From: Sipunculus nudus
Taxonomy: Eukaryota; Annelida; Sipuncula; Golfingiida; Sipunculidae
Assembly: GCA_026874595.1 (NCBI GenBank)
Contig: CM049318.1
Location: 34,991,956-35,055,955, forward strand
Length of the DNA stretch: 64,000 nt
Direction of reading: 5' to 3'
The notes beneath the pieces were generated by a model. That model was not told the DNA's origin. It worked only from the letters and a program-made list of their open reading frames with translations, and did no database searches. This document shows, piece by piece, positions 11,901 through 21,562 of this stretch (the first letter of the stretch is position 1; each line of letters begins with the position of its first letter). A program made the translations under genes and the position numbers.

Positions 11901-12418
11901 AATATAGTGACTTCATTGTATATTTATCAACATAGCCGTTTGTAGAACTGACCCCCCTCCCCCGATCGGATTATGAATAAAAACTACTTCTCAACAATAT
12001 ATTTGTTTAATATATAGGCGCGCCTGATTGCAAATTCCGAAAATTCATATATACCAAATTCAAATACTATAAATATTATCTTATACAAAATGCATGTACA
12101 ATACCTTAGGTTTAAAACTATCTTGGTTCAACATATGTGTACGAGTGAATAAATTATCTACGGCGCTATCAAAACAAGCCATGAATGAACTAACGAAATT
12201 AGGGGAAAAAATTACATCATTCGTTATGAAAGTTTTTTATACGCCAAGCCTTTTTTCGTATACCAACGGTATTCAAACGTATTAATAATCAAATGGAATT
12301 GCGAACGTAGAGCAAGAAATAGCTCTGGATTTAAACTAATTTTTTTGCAGACATTATGGATATATAGAAGCACTTACAGTGCCGCTGAGAGGAGCGAGAG
12401 GAATACCAGTGCGATCAT
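1489..12418 (-). CDS. Pancreatic lipase-family secreted lipase, 3' partial (6 exons)
   Basis: Join on the minus strand: 12418-12378, 11232-11071, 9918-9813, 7650-7425, 5503-5279, 1607-1489. The exons fit in phase and give 293 residues. Residues 1 to about 15 form a hydrophobic signal peptide (MIALVFLSLLSAALG). Then come the family N-terminus (CCPDLGCF), the FLVHGW strand/turn (residues 79-84), the nucleophile elbow GHSLGG (Ser159), GLDPAGP with catalytic Asp181, FYPNGG, and CSHARA with catalytic His264. Spacing matches vertebrate pancreatic lipase (Ser152, Asp176, His263). The lid is bounded by Cys241 and Cys262 with 20 residues between, near the 23 of pancreatic lipase and longer than the short lids of phospholipase A1 members, which argues for triacylglycerol lipase activity. 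By family it is a secreted digestive or extracellular lipase. The C-terminal part lies outside the window, so a PLAT domain cannot be judged. Confidence 0.88.
2555..2751 (-). mobile_element. tRNA-derived SINE, copy 1
   Basis: Read on the minus strand, the head has a box-A-like TGGCGAAACGC and a perfect box B, GGTTCGATTCC. It is followed by GAGAGTGGGTTGTAG, then GGTCGGT and a TTTTCTCCG-type tail. A second copy of the same architecture lies at 3391-3575. The tRNA-like head with a conserved tail is the SINE layout common in molluscs. This copy is more diverged in the tail than copy 2. Confidence 0.75.
3391..3575 (-). mobile_element. tRNA-derived SINE, copy 2
   Basis: The minus strand begins GGCGCCTGGACAACCGAGCG, giving box A AACCGAGCGGTAAAAC and box B GGTTCGATCCC. 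Then follow GTTGCCATGAGAGTGGGTTG and a conserved tail containing GGTTCTCTCCGGGTACTCC and CTTCCTCCACC, ending at CTCACTACAC. Same family and orientation as copy 1. The tail resembles the shared domain of V-type/RUDI-like molluscan SINEs; that family name is from recognition, not alignment. Confidence 0.8.
3715..3990 (+). repeat. Interspersed repeat R1, copy 1
   Basis: Begins near GTGTGTGCGTG, then GTTCACAACA, GATCAGGATTCAGGAACG, AATGTACG, GGGCCGAATA and ends GGAGGCTTG followed by AATGCAGATTT. The same ordered blocks recur at 21270-21535 and 34690-35045 (plus) and 11390-11612 (minus). No coding potential. Likely a nonautonomous element; its class is unknown to me. Confidence 0.65.
4690..4835 (+). 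repeat. Interspersed repeat R2, copy 1
   Basis: Blocks CAGAAGGCGTTT, GACAAGTAGT, GCCTAACTGGAA and GGTTCTTCTTGAGT recur, inverted, at 19425-19585 as CAGAAGGTGTTT, GACAAGTAGT and GCCTAACTGGAA. A diverged dispersed repeat with no ORF. Confidence 0.5.
5279..5503 (-). CDS. Lipase exon 5: catalytic Asp to lid
   Basis: The acceptor follows CTTGTCTTTCAG; the donor is ATCCAG then GTATAG. The exon is 225 nt, phase 1 in and out. Its first two bases complete Gly179 of GLDPAGP, so catalytic Asp181 sits right at the splice junction. It continues with FVDVIHTHGA, GHADFYPNGG and PGC (Cys241, start of the lid). The open frame runs on to a stop at 5202, but the phase match with exon 6 makes the 5279 donor the better end. 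Confidence 0.87.
5504..7424. other. Lipase intron 4
   Basis: No gene or RNA recognised. Contains an uninterrupted AT tract at 5860-5910 and otherwise AT-rich sequence. Confidence 0.7.
7425..7650 (-). CDS. Lipase exon 4: nucleophile elbow
   Basis: The acceptor is TATACACAG, the donor ATTATTG then GTAAGT. The exon is 226 nt, phase 0 in and phase 1 out. It encodes GDYNVIVTGWGGG, then TRVAGAEIGLVAQFL and FCVGHSLGGHTCG. GHSLGG is the GxSxG serine-hydrolase motif with Ser159. A second donor-like GTAAGTG with similar flanks lies 25 nt downstream (7398-7399) and would shift the frame. Confidence 0.9.
7690..7914. repeat. Degenerate (ATC/GTC)n trinucleotide tract
   Basis: About 225 bases of imperfect CAT/CAT-CGT triplets. 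On the minus strand it opens as a run of Met, Ile and Thr codons. That composition, with no splice context, marks a decayed triplet microsatellite rather than a gene. Confidence 0.9.
9265..9785. repeat. Repeat region with inverted GCGGTTGCGG words
   Basis: The left side carries TCGCGGTTGCGG and ACTTTTATGCGGTTGCGGTA. The right side carries CCGCAACCGCATACCG and CTGCAACCGCGTAAAAGG in the opposite sense. The two clusters form an imperfect inverted pair about 0.4 kb apart, consistent with a small foldback element. No ORF in between. Confidence 0.45.
9813..9918 (-). CDS. Lipase exon 3: HGW strand
   Basis: The acceptor is TTCTTCTGCAG, the donor CAGAGG then GTAAGG. The exon is 106 nt, phase 2 in and phase 0 out. 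It reads PNFSNSRRTIFLVHGWNG and ends WLHDAKEALLQR. FLVHGW is the conserved strand and oxyanion-side turn of the family. Confidence 0.88.
9919..11070. other. Lipase intron 2
   Basis: AT-rich with no exon. Holds copy 1 of the R3 repeat (10055-10205). Confidence 0.65.
10055..10205 (+). repeat. Interspersed repeat R3, copy 1
   Basis: Shares AAGAACACATGCACCGGA, CTCACCAG, CCTTTATATGA, GGTCAAA, TTAATAATTCATG, GCTGAAG and AGGAAGATGT in the same order with 19680-19885. This copy lacks an internal block present in the other. Noncoding. Confidence 0.6.
11071..11232 (-). CDS. Lipase exon 2: mature N-terminus
   Basis: The acceptor is GTTTCACAG, the donor CAGTACC then GTGAGT. The exon is 162 nt, phase 2 in and out. 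It encodes GAEICCPDLGCFQDVYPFG, then LYTRANWNTAQMI. The Cys-x(2-4)-LGCF start and the LYT strand are hallmarks of the pancreatic lipase family. The signal peptide would be cut near the exon 1/2 junction. Confidence 0.88.
11233..12377. other. Lipase intron 1
   Basis: No coding sequence. Contains an inverted copy of R1 (11390-11612) and a short poly-C patch (near 11952). Confidence 0.65.
11390..11612 (-). repeat. Interspersed repeat R1, copy 2 (inverted)
   Basis: The minus strand reads GTGTGTTTGTATGTGCGGGT, TGCTCACAAAATAACTC, CATTTCGGGAATGGGC, CTGATCCGGATTC and GAGCCGAATAAG. These are the R1 blocks in order, in opposite orientation to the other three copies. Confidence 0.65.
12378..12418 (-). 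CDS. Lipase exon 1: start codon and signal peptide
   Basis: Starts at ATG (12418) and reads MIALVFLSLLSAAL before a GTAAGTG donor. The exon is 41 nt, phase 2 out, matching the phase of exon 2. The hydrophobic run is a classical signal-peptide core. No upstream in-frame coding sequence is evident. Confidence 0.85.
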
Positions 12419-12523
12419 GTTGACGGTCTCAAGTCGACTGACGGCGTCGGAGTGGTCCTGAAGATATGGTCTTGTAGCTTCCCTCGTTAGTCTGTGAACC
12501 TGCAGCTGTCCCTGTCATTGGCC

Positions 12524-12540
12524 ATATATATATATATTTT
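12524..12540 (-). promoter_or_regulatory. Candidate TATA region of the lipase gene
   Basis: On the minus strand an ATATATATATATGG tract lies about 105 nt before the lipase ATG, followed by GGCCAATGA and CAGCTG. It is a plausible TATA region, but it may equally be a short AT microsatellite. Confidence 0.3.
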
Positions 12541-13118
12541 AATGTTATCTATGACCGGTATCTTTATCACTCCAGTTATCACACTGATTTATATATAGAC
12601 TTTTAGAATTGAATAATTGACCAATTTGTTTTTTTTCTCAATAACATCAGAAGTGGCATTTATTTATTTATTTTATTCAAATAGTTCCTGTACATTTTAC
12701 TCTATACCTATCTTTAAATCCAAAAAGCACTGCATACTGTGAAATGTGTAATTGAGGTATGGAGGTTTCATAGTTATACAAGGCCTTAAAAAATCCTGCT
12801 TTCTCAGGTCCTTATTAAACAGAAATCAGTGCGGTCGGGCTATTTTTAAAACCTTTTTTCTTTATTAAGGTTTTCGATTAAAATTTCCTTTGGTCAGGGG
12901 AACATTATGACAACAACCGGATGGTCTTGCTAAACCGATAAAAAACAAAATATAACAAAAGAAAATGCTATTGCTTATCACCACTACTGATGTGTCTGTC
13001 ACCAGAAATAATCAAGGGGTTCAATAATTGCTGTATATATAAGTGTAATATATCAGTTAATGATGCAGAAGTCGTTTCCGTTGAATAATTTACGCCTACA
13101 TAAGCCCTGTTTCGTAAA

Positions 13119-13151
13119 GGGGGGGGGGGGGGGGGAGAAGGGGGGGGGGGG
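13119..13151. repeat. Poly-G tract
   Basis: Two runs of G separated by AGAAG, about 33 bases in all. Homopolymer G/C runs recur at 15226, 18087, 30247, 54091 and 61200. Confidence 0.9.
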
Positions 13152-13334
13152 TGTCTAAGAAAGCCTTAAAAAAGAGAAAAAACAGGATTATATATTATAA
13201 AAATAAACTCATCAACCCCTATGAATCACACTTCCTAACGAATTAGGTTTAATATGTAAATTATGGTGTCAGGGTAGCCAACGGTTATTCTTATCTCGAT
13301 ATGCATATCGAATTAATAAAGATGATTTTTGCTG

Positions 13335-14064
13335 GTAAATATAAATGGGTCTTGCTGGTTAATATATATGAGGCATGCTTGTTAATATATAAGGGACTTA
13401 CTGGTTAATATATATGGGCCTTGCTAGTTAATAAATATAATGTTCTTGCTGGTTAATGTAAATGGGTCTTCCTGGTTAATATATAGCGGTTTTGCTGGCT
13501 AACACATATGGGTCTTGTTAGTTTATATATATGGGTCTAGCTGGTTAATATATATGGGTCTTGCTGGTTAATATATATGGGTCTTGCTGGTTAATATATA
13601 TGGGTCTTGTTGGTTTATATATATGAGACTAGCTTGTTAATATATATGGGTCTTGCTGGTTAATATATATGGGTCTTGTTAGTTTATATATATATATATA
13701 TATGCGTCTTGCTGGTTAATATATATGGGTTTTGCAGCTTTTGCTGGTTAATAAACATGGGTCTTGCTGAGTAATACACGTTTTTTTTCTGGTTTATATA
13801 TATGGGTCTTGCTAGTTGATGTAAATGGGTCTGCTGGTTAATTTATATGATCTTGCTGGCTAATGTAAATGGGTCTTGCTGGTTAATATATATGGGTTAT
13901 GCTGGTTAATATAAAATAGTCTTGCTTAGTAATACACATGTTTTTTTCTGGTTTATATATATGGGTCTTGCTAGTTGATGTAAATGGGTCTTGCTGGCTA
14001 ATGTAAATTGGTCTTGCTGGTTAATATATATGGGTCTTGCTAGTTAATATATATGGGTCTTGTT

Positions 14065-14116
<52 letters not shown>

Positions 14117-14652
14117 TATATAATTATATGGGTCTTGCTGGTAAATATATATGAGTTTTGCTGGTTAATATATATGGGTGTTGTTGGTTTATATATATAT
14201 GGGTCTTGCTGGTTAATATATATGGGTTTTGCTGGTTGATGTAAATGGATCTTGTTGGTAAATTATATAGGTTTTGCAGCTTTTGCTGGTTAATAAACAT
14301 GGGTCTTGCTTAGTAATACACATGTTTTTTTTCTGGTTTCTATATATGGGTCTTGCTAGGTTATGTAAATGGGTCTTGCTGGTTATTTTATATGGGTCTT
14401 GCTGGCTAAGGTAAATGGGTCTTGCTGGTTAATATATATGGGTCTTGCTGGTTTATATATATGGGTCTTGTTGGTTTATACATATATATGGGTCTTGCTG
14501 GTTAATATATATGAGTTTTGCTGGTTAATATACATGGGTCTTGCTTAGTAATATACATGTTTTTTTTCTGGTTAATATATATGGGTCTTGCTAGTTGATG
14601 TAAATGGGTCTTGCTGGTTAATTTATATGGGTCTTGCTGGCTAATACACATG
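13335..14652. repeat. 1.3-kb AT-rich minisatellite, 22-24-bp unit
   Basis: Tandem variants of TATATGGGTCTTGCTGGTTA fill the block. Unit variants are not random: a longer module (TTGCTTAGTAATACACATG, then TTTTTTTCTGGTTTATATA, GGTCTTGCTAGTTGATGTAA, CTGGCTAATGTAAAT) recurs near 13757, 13919, 14300 and 14540, giving a higher-order repeat. Two internal AT expansions (near 13685 and 14070-14114) have grown from the TATATA core of single units. Confidence 0.92.
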
Positions 14653-15225
14653 GGACTAAATGAAGAAACCTAGCACTTCAGTCATGTATCGTCGTGAAAA
14701 TCACATGGCAAGGGAAAGGGTACCCGCAAACTTTCCGTGTATTAGGAAAACATTACATTAGATCTCATCTATTAACGTTAATGGAGTCTTATGCTACTCT
14801 GCGACTAAATGTTGGGGTATCAGTTTACCGTCAGCATTGACGATAGCCCTTTTGTCGCCAAAACAGTAAATGATTCGTTACCACAGAGAAGAATTTTCAC
14901 GTTGGTTTTATGAGTTCACGTACGTGTATTTTCTGGTGTCAACTTTTCACTCGAAGCCTAATGTTAAATTATTGGCTGCTTGGCAGGATATCGATGCAAT
15001 AGGATGGATGGCCGTTGCAGTGCATTTCCCCCGTATGACTAATACCATGACTCGATTAGGCTAACCAGTTCAATATTAACCTTACCTACTTGTGTTTTCA
15101 CAGCTAAAATATACGCGAACGTCACTGTGAATCTCCGAGCGATCTCCGAGCTGTCACTGGAGGAATGATACTACCAAAACTGTCGGCCATCTAAAGAACC
15201 TCACTGGAAGAACCCCAGCATTCCT

Positions 15226-15250
15226 CCCCCCCCCCCCCCCCCCCCCCCCC
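15226..15250. repeat. Poly-C tract
   Basis: About 25 consecutive C bases flanked by TTCCT and GCCATGG. Near it are several sequences of no recognised function. Confidence 0.9.
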
Positions 15251-16373
15251 GCCATGGCCTCGATTTCGGGACAATGGGGAATCGGCTACGGCATATGGAC
15301 CTTGGACAATTAGTTCAAATAAAATAAAGAATAAAATAAAGTACAAATCTGCCATCTATGCCTGTTGTTATGCCCTAAGGTAATTTTGGAAAATTAGCAT
15401 ATTTGAGTTCAAGCCAGGAACACTGGTGGAAAACCCAAAACGCCCCCATACATATATGATTTACAAAAACGGTTTATATAAATGGTTTACATAAATGGTT
15501 CACATAAATGGTTTGCATAAATCGTTTACAAAGTGGGAATTACGTCAAAAGGAATGACTTGGGTTCAAATTAATTTAAACCTGCCACGACTTCACAATAA
15601 AATAATAACGGTATTAATTCTTTTCCTCCTTAAAATGTCGCACTGTATTCGAAAAATGCAGAATTTCGAAAATTAATTACCTTGTCAACACTACAATCAC
15701 AGTTCTGACATGAACTGTTGCTTTAAAGTATGGGTCGGCTCGCATTACTTTATATATTGGCAAATTTATATAAATATTAAATCTGTTAACGCCAAAAGTT
15801 GACGATACAGCAAATACGTGATTCTTATAGGGACAAGGTATAGAGGTCATGGAATAAAGTCTTACAGAGAATGAGGTCGCACGTGCTGTGTGATTTATAT
15901 GGCCATTTTAGCGATAAGGAATACAGTGCTGAGAGTGATCAGCTGTATCAAATCAGAGATAATGGAACAGAGCGACAGTGATTTACTTAGTACTTGATAG
16001 AAGGCTTTCTACGTTTATGTAAAAAAAAATACACACTTAAACACGCACGTGGCTGGTTATGGTATCAAGTTGAAGAAGTATACATTTGCATTAAGCTTGT
16101 TTGTATATATAAAACAATTGCAACAATGTTTATGCTTTGAAAATGTACATGCATAAACAATCTCTGTTTTGCACTTTAAAATATAGCACCCCAGAATCGT
16201 CACAATATTATGGTTCATACATATTCTGTAAGTTGGTGATATAGAATAATGGTTGATGGTTTTGTTAATATTCAATTAACTTCACTGGTTGAAATAAAAC
16301 TGCAAAATCAACGCTATTTTCTTACAAGATACAAATCTACACATTTCAGAATTCTCGGATGGCAATGATTATA

Positions 16374-16450
16374 CAGTAAAACCTCGCCTAAAGACCATCT
16401 CGGTTTAACGATCACCTCAAAATATCGACCACTTATTTACGGTCTTGATT
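16374..16450 (+). mobile_element. pogo/mariner-like terminus relic
   Basis: TA followed by CAGTAAAACCTCGCCTAAAG and GACCATCTCGGTTTAACGA is the TA target plus CAGT-start terminus seen in pogo/Tigger elements. A similar terminus with transposase remnants lies at 53439. No matching right end or transposase is visible here. Confidence 0.45.
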
Positions 16451-16726
16451 CTTTTTTATGTTTGTTCTTTATATACGAGCTCACCTAGACGACGGAAAGC
16501 GCGAGGTACCGTTAGCGGTGGACACAAATATATTTACCAGGTCAGGTAATGTTAAATGAGAACCTTATAGGATAGTGAAAAACTTATTTAATAATATTGA
16601 ATAATATTGTGTGTTTTTTTAATCATTTGTTGTGTAGACAGTAAATCGGTTTGTTTATGTTCAAGAACTGGAACTTACTCGGCTACGGTTTGTTTTGATT
16701 GGCTGACAGAAGAGTCTGGATGTCTA

Positions 16727-16834
16727 GAAGCTTCTTGGAGGCTTAGCTGGTAATTTCCATGAAGCGATGTCTGTAGAACATTTGTTGACTAGAACTTTCC
16801 CGAAGTTACTTTGCGGCAGGTATTTATATAAAAG
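16727..16834 (+). promoter_or_regulatory. Heat-shock-type promoter module (HSEs + TATA)
   Basis: A three-pentamer heat shock element, GAActTTCccGAA, lies at 16792-16804. A second, imperfect one (GAAgcTTCttGGA) lies at 16727-16739. A TATATAAAAG box follows at 16825-16834, about 20 bp after the first. An inverted CCAAT (ATTGG) lies at 16698-16702. A likely initiator (TTAGTCAACA) is about 30 bp past the TATA. A perfect 9-bp inverted repeat, TGTTGACTA/TAGTCAACA (16783-16791 and 16858-16866), brackets HSE and TATA. No HSP or other recognised ORF follows; an AATAAA occurs near 17003. It could be a relocated heat-shock promoter, a noncoding stress transcript or an LTR fragment. Confidence 0.5.
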
Positions 16835-18086
16835 CGAACCTAAGGCCGAGAGGGAATTAGTCAACATTTGTCTTTGCGGACGTGTCGTGAGAGGTAGATT
16901 GGCAACAATCGGGGTGTGTTGTTAAATTCCGCGAGAGGAAGATTATTGGTCCTGATGATTTTTTGTTTAGCCGAGCATGGCGTAGGAATACTTCGTGTGT
17001 TGAATAAATGTACTCGGAGCCAGTTAACGGCGGGTGAAAGCCAGGGAACGGTGTATACTGGAAGTACTGTTTGTAAGACTAGAATCAGTCACCGGCGGGC
17101 GACAGCCATTTGTGATTTTTTGGAAATACACTCGTTCTCTAGCAACCCCATGACTTGAAATTTCTAGACTTTGGCGTGAAAGAACCCGGGAAATTAAGCC
17201 CACTGCGTGTTTGGTGTGACAGAGGTAATAATTTCGTGGGTTCACTTTATATTCCGCTTCTAAGAGTTCTGACAGTTTAACCGACCAGAAATGAGGCACT
17301 AGCTGGCGTAAGAATTATGTTGAATATAGGAGGATATAGGAGCTGGTGCAGTTCACAAAATCGAGATTCACCTTGTCTATCTGCTCTGTTGTATATCTGT
17401 CTATATAAGGAAATGACAGAGCCATGGGTCGATGTCAATAACATATTGTAAAGCAGACTTTTTATCAAGTGCCGGGTGCTAGGTATTGACCATTGTCTGT
17501 TTTCCTGTTCCGCTTGCTTCCATTGTTAAATTGCAATCTGGCACACCAGAGTTCAAAGCAAATATATCAGTGCAAATATGTCATCTGTGACAATTACTGT
17601 GACATAAAGGGACCCATTCAACTAAATATACAAAATATTAAAATACACATACTATTAAATATTCATGACATATGGTATATTCTCCTTAAACATTACTGCA
17701 TCTGTCTCCGGTAGAAAGATGGAAAAAACTTGCACCAGAAGATTGAACAATACAAGTGGACATTAATTATTCTCTAGGAGAAGATAAATTGAAAGGTCAG
17801 ATATAATTTATAACAGCAAACAAGGTCCCATAATTATTTGATACACCATTCTTTCACCTTTTGACTTACCTTCAACAAGGGTTTATTTTTACAATAATAT
17901 TTCATTCGCAAATATCGCGAATTTGAAACCCTCGCGAACGAAAATACAATCACAGTTTTAGTAGGAGTACTCGAATAGGTAGAGGGAGTGTATGGGGAGG
18001 GGGTATACCCCCCAGGGGTCGAAAAAAATGAGGCTTTAACGGTCCAGTCTTAGGTAGATTTATGGTATTAAGCGTGATTCGAAAGT

Positions 18087-18105
18087 GGGGGGGGGGGGGG
18101 GGGGG
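18087..18105. repeat. Poly-G tract
   Basis: An uninterrupted run of about 19 G bases just before the duplicated AT-rich block. Confidence 0.85.
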
Positions 18106-18119
18106 TAAAGGCCTGTTCA

Positions 18120-18830
18120 GTTCACTAACAGTTTACGTGCTATATGCATCTCCTTTGTTTATTCAAAGATTCACTCACTATCAAATACACAATTTTATTC
18201 ATTTAATTTTTAAATCAAAATATATTTCACAAAATATCATAAAACAGGTGTGTCAGAATTAAAAAAAAATAATTAATCATGGTTAAATTAACACATATGC
18301 ATAGATTCAAATAAATTTTTACTGACTTTTCTTTAATGAACTATCAATAAAACCGAATCAAAGATTAGAAATAATGTCCTAAAATCATGCGATTAAAGCA
18401 AAATTCTTTGAAGATGTTGACCGAAATAACAGAAGACAGCACGAGCTTAAAGTTTATACGGTATAGGTCTGTTAATTTCACAACTATTTCTGTGATATAT
18501 GCATTTTCTCTGTTCGACGAATTAAAATCTCTCACTACCCAATATTTAAAAGATACACTTACTAGCAAATATACACTTACAAGCAAATATACATTTTTAT
18601 TCATTAAAATTTTCATATCAACATATATTTCACATAGTATGATAAAACAGTTGTATCAGAATAAGAAAAATATCTTGGTTAAATTAATACATATGTATAA
18701 ATTCCGATGTATTTGACTGACTTTCTCTAATGACGTAACAATAGAGCCAGATCGATGATTTGAAAAAAAAATTCCTAAATAATGCGTTTAAGATAAAATT
18801 CACGAAGATGTTGACTGAAATAACAAAAAT
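18120..18830. repeat. Diverged ~400-bp tandem duplication
   Basis: GAAGATGTTGACCGAAATAA near 18408 recurs as GAAGATGTTGACTGAAATAA near 18804. The intervening blocks (ATATATTTCACA, GATAAAACAG, CAGAATAA, GGTTAAATTAA, ACTGACTTT) appear in the same order in both halves. Two diverged AT-rich copies with no ORF of interest. Confidence 0.7.
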
Positions 18831-19424
18831 AATCACTTGCATGAAGTATATTCCTTTTGATGAAAAATGTGATAACTATAATACATGTATGTAAAAATAT
18901 ATCCATGATGATAGACAGATAAAATGTTTACAAAAATACGCAATATCCCATTATCAGAAAAATAGACATATATGTTTAGGTATATATAACGTCTACAAAA
19001 ACAAGCAAATTCAATGTAATAGGTGTTCATATGAGAAATAATTAAAAACTGTCTTTTAAAATCTGATGATTGGGTAATTTGTCATCATTTTGTAAATGCC
19101 GAAACTGCAGAACACATCTAAATTATTTTCTAAATATACGTGTTTAAACGTATAACTGACCAGCACAATCATCCATAACCAAGCTTTGCATTTGATAACG
19201 TATATTTTCTATCTCAATTTTTTAAAGTTTTTTGTGTTTGTGTGAAAAAGTTACCACAAGAAATTCACGAAAATAACATGTTCGCGAATAGATGGACCTT
19301 GCCAATTCGAGAAATTTGAGTTTAACGAAAATAACATGATCTACAGTATATAAAAAGATATAACATCTTCTTCGGAGGAAGGTCTCAAAGTCAATTGAGC
19401 TGAGACCTCGCCCTTCTGTCAGAG

Positions 19425-19585
19425 ATCGTTTCGACTCAAAACCAATCTCTTCCAGTTAGGCACCGTGTGACGGACGGAACTACTTGTCTAATCGGTTAAA
19501 ATTTAGATTAAAAAAGATTGTTACATTTCAAACAAACACCTTCTGTTTATACATTTCTGTGAGTCCGATTCTTAAGCCTTGAGCT
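19425..19585 (-). repeat. Interspersed repeat R2, copy 2 (inverted)
   Basis: Reverse-complement blocks GCCTAACTGGAA, GACAAGTAGT and CAGAAGGTGTTT match R2 copy 1 at 4690-4835 in order. Confidence 0.5.
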
Positions 19586-19679
19586 GGCCGTCTAGCCTGA
19601 TATCATGAATTCAGAACGTGCGCGCATGCATGTGATGGTACCAAAATCATGACGACCATTCAAATACATCGTTACATCG

Positions 19680-19885
19680 CTTTGTCAAGAAGAACACATG
19701 CACCGGAAACTCACCAGCTTCACAAGCCTTTATATGATCGGTCAAAATTAGATTTCCCCGCCATGTAAACAGGCCGTGGTGATTGGTCCAATTGTCTAGT
19801 TAATAATTCATGAAATATTATGCTCGGGGTCTTGCTGAAGAAAGGTCTCTGCTCACCTTAGCTTGATACCTGGCTCCCCAGGAAG
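19680..19885 (+). repeat. Interspersed repeat R3, copy 2
   Basis: Starts AAGAACACATGCACCGGA and ends CAGGAAGATGT, colinear with 10055-10205 but with an extra central block (GCCATGTAAACAGGCCGTGG and TGATTGGTCC). Confidence 0.6.
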
Positions 19886-21269
19886 ATGTGATATACGTAA
19901 GATTGCACAAACAAATACTTATAGCATTGATTGGGCAGGATCCTTTATCGGTTAACTGAGGATAAAGTATTGGGATACACAACAACAGAGCAGAGAAACT
20001 AATTGAACAATCAAATTAAAATGTGATACTTGAATTTGCAATAAATATACTATTAGAAATATTTTCTGGGAAAAAGTGCTCATATGTGTATGCTAGTTAT
20101 AGATTTAGTTGATGTGTATACATGAATACTCCATTGTCAAAAATGATATGATATAAGCCCATCACCATTTGTCAAATTAGAAATATCTGTAGGAGTCATA
20201 CATAGCCCCAACGTGTTTGCTACAGATAGCACTGTTATGGATGAATCCTGAAGCCAACTATGGCTGTACTCTATCTCAAAGTAAGCTGCCCGTGGGCGCG
20301 GAGGGTTTATAATAACCACTCTTTGCAAAACACGTGAAAAAGCAACCGACACCTAATTAATGGCAAACATATCGTTAAAAGTGCACTGAATATTAGTCTA
20401 ACATATTAAAAACCAAAAAAGATACAAGACAAAATATAATTATAAAGCGGATACAAAGAATATATTATGCGTGTAAATGTATCTTTTATTCCTATGTATT
20501 AGCCAGTATCTTTTATCCTTGCTATCTTTTACATGTTGCCAAAAGGGTAATTATAAAAATAGCATGTTACCAAAAAGAAAAAATTATATATCTTTACCTT
20601 CAGCTGAAGGTAACTTATTTTCTATTATCAATAAAAACAATGTAGCATATTGTAACAGCAAACCATCGTTTACCTAGTGGACTAATACTATATATCATGA
20701 AAGCATCTCTTTATTTTTTTTCTGTTTGCTTCTTATATGTTTCTTTTTCACCTGTTCAGACGGACTTTAAAATTTGAAATTTAAATAACAAGCTAAAATT
20801 TTCCAGATATAAAGTGTCTGCATGAGTGAAATTTTGGAGATAATGTCACTGTAGTGAAAATAATACCCGGAGTCCAGAATTTCTGTTCAAAATATCAGTG
20901 CTTCCAGTCTGTGCATCGGGTTTCGACATATTGTCCATGGATTTAAATCATTAAACATAATATCCTTTGATTAAAAATTGTTTACCGTTCATACTCGAGG
21001 AATCATATGCCGGTTAGTGATATATTTGCTCTCTCTGAAAAATCTGGATAGATATACTGTTGTAAAGTTGAAAATTCTTATGTGCCATCTGTAAAAACTT
21101 CCGTTTAAAATCATCAATATGTTTAGTAGGAACATGTCATGGTAAACAAATATAATGTTAACTACCACTCATCACCATCATATAATAGCACACTAGTGAA
21201 TGCTTGTTCTTCTGAAGACTTACGCGTAATTCTGCCTTTCTGCGTCCGCCAGACGGGGTATGGGATCAT

Positions 21270-21535
21270 CCCCGCTCGTGTGTGTTTGTGTTTTTGTTCA
21301 CAGCATAATTGATGAAAGTAATTTTATGAAATTTGGCTAATAAAGAATCTATTAAATGATGGTCCGAAAATAGCGCATGATCCGGTTTCAGGAACGTCAA
21401 GGAATTTTGCCAAATGTAATGCCACTTTTGCGAGAATGTACCTGAGAATATGGGCCGAATAAGTGAATGCAAACACGGTTTAAGGAGTATCCCAATTGGC
21501 GGAGGCTTGGAATCCTTAGAATGCAGATTTTCGAG
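21270..21535 (+). repeat. Interspersed repeat R1, copy 3
   Basis: Carries GTGTGTGTTTGTG, GTTCACAGCATAA, GATCCGGTTTCAGGAACG, GGGCCGAATAAG and the terminal GGCGGAGGCTTGGAATCCTT / AATGCAGATTT. It ends about 30 bp short of the predicted polyadenylation signal of the MAM/TSP1 gene. Confidence 0.65.
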
Positions 21536-21562
21536 TTTATATTATGTATCATGATTGCTATT

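Larger units (their letters stand above)
12541..21540. other. Intergenic region between the two genes
   Basis: About 9 kb with no supported protein gene. It contains poly-G (13119-13151) and poly-C (15226-15250) runs, the large minisatellite (13335-14652), a pogo-like terminus (16374-16450), an HSE/TATA promoter-like module (16727-16834), a duplicated AT-rich block (18120-18830) and copies of R2, R3 and R1. Confidence 0.7.

Noticed and set aside
13335-14652. CRISPR-like regular repeats
   Set aside because: Units abut with no unique spacers of constant length and the context is eukaryotic; this is a minisatellite.
16916-17158. 80-codon frame just after the HSE/TATA module
   Set aside because: No similarity to heat-shock or other known proteins and an opposite-strand frame of equal length overlaps it; not called as the promoter's product.
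20137-20352. 71-codon minus-strand frame (IINPPRPRAAYFEIEY) between the two genes
   Set aside because: Looks slightly protein-like, but no family recognised and no phase-consistent splice sites joining it to the MAM/TSP1 gene were found.
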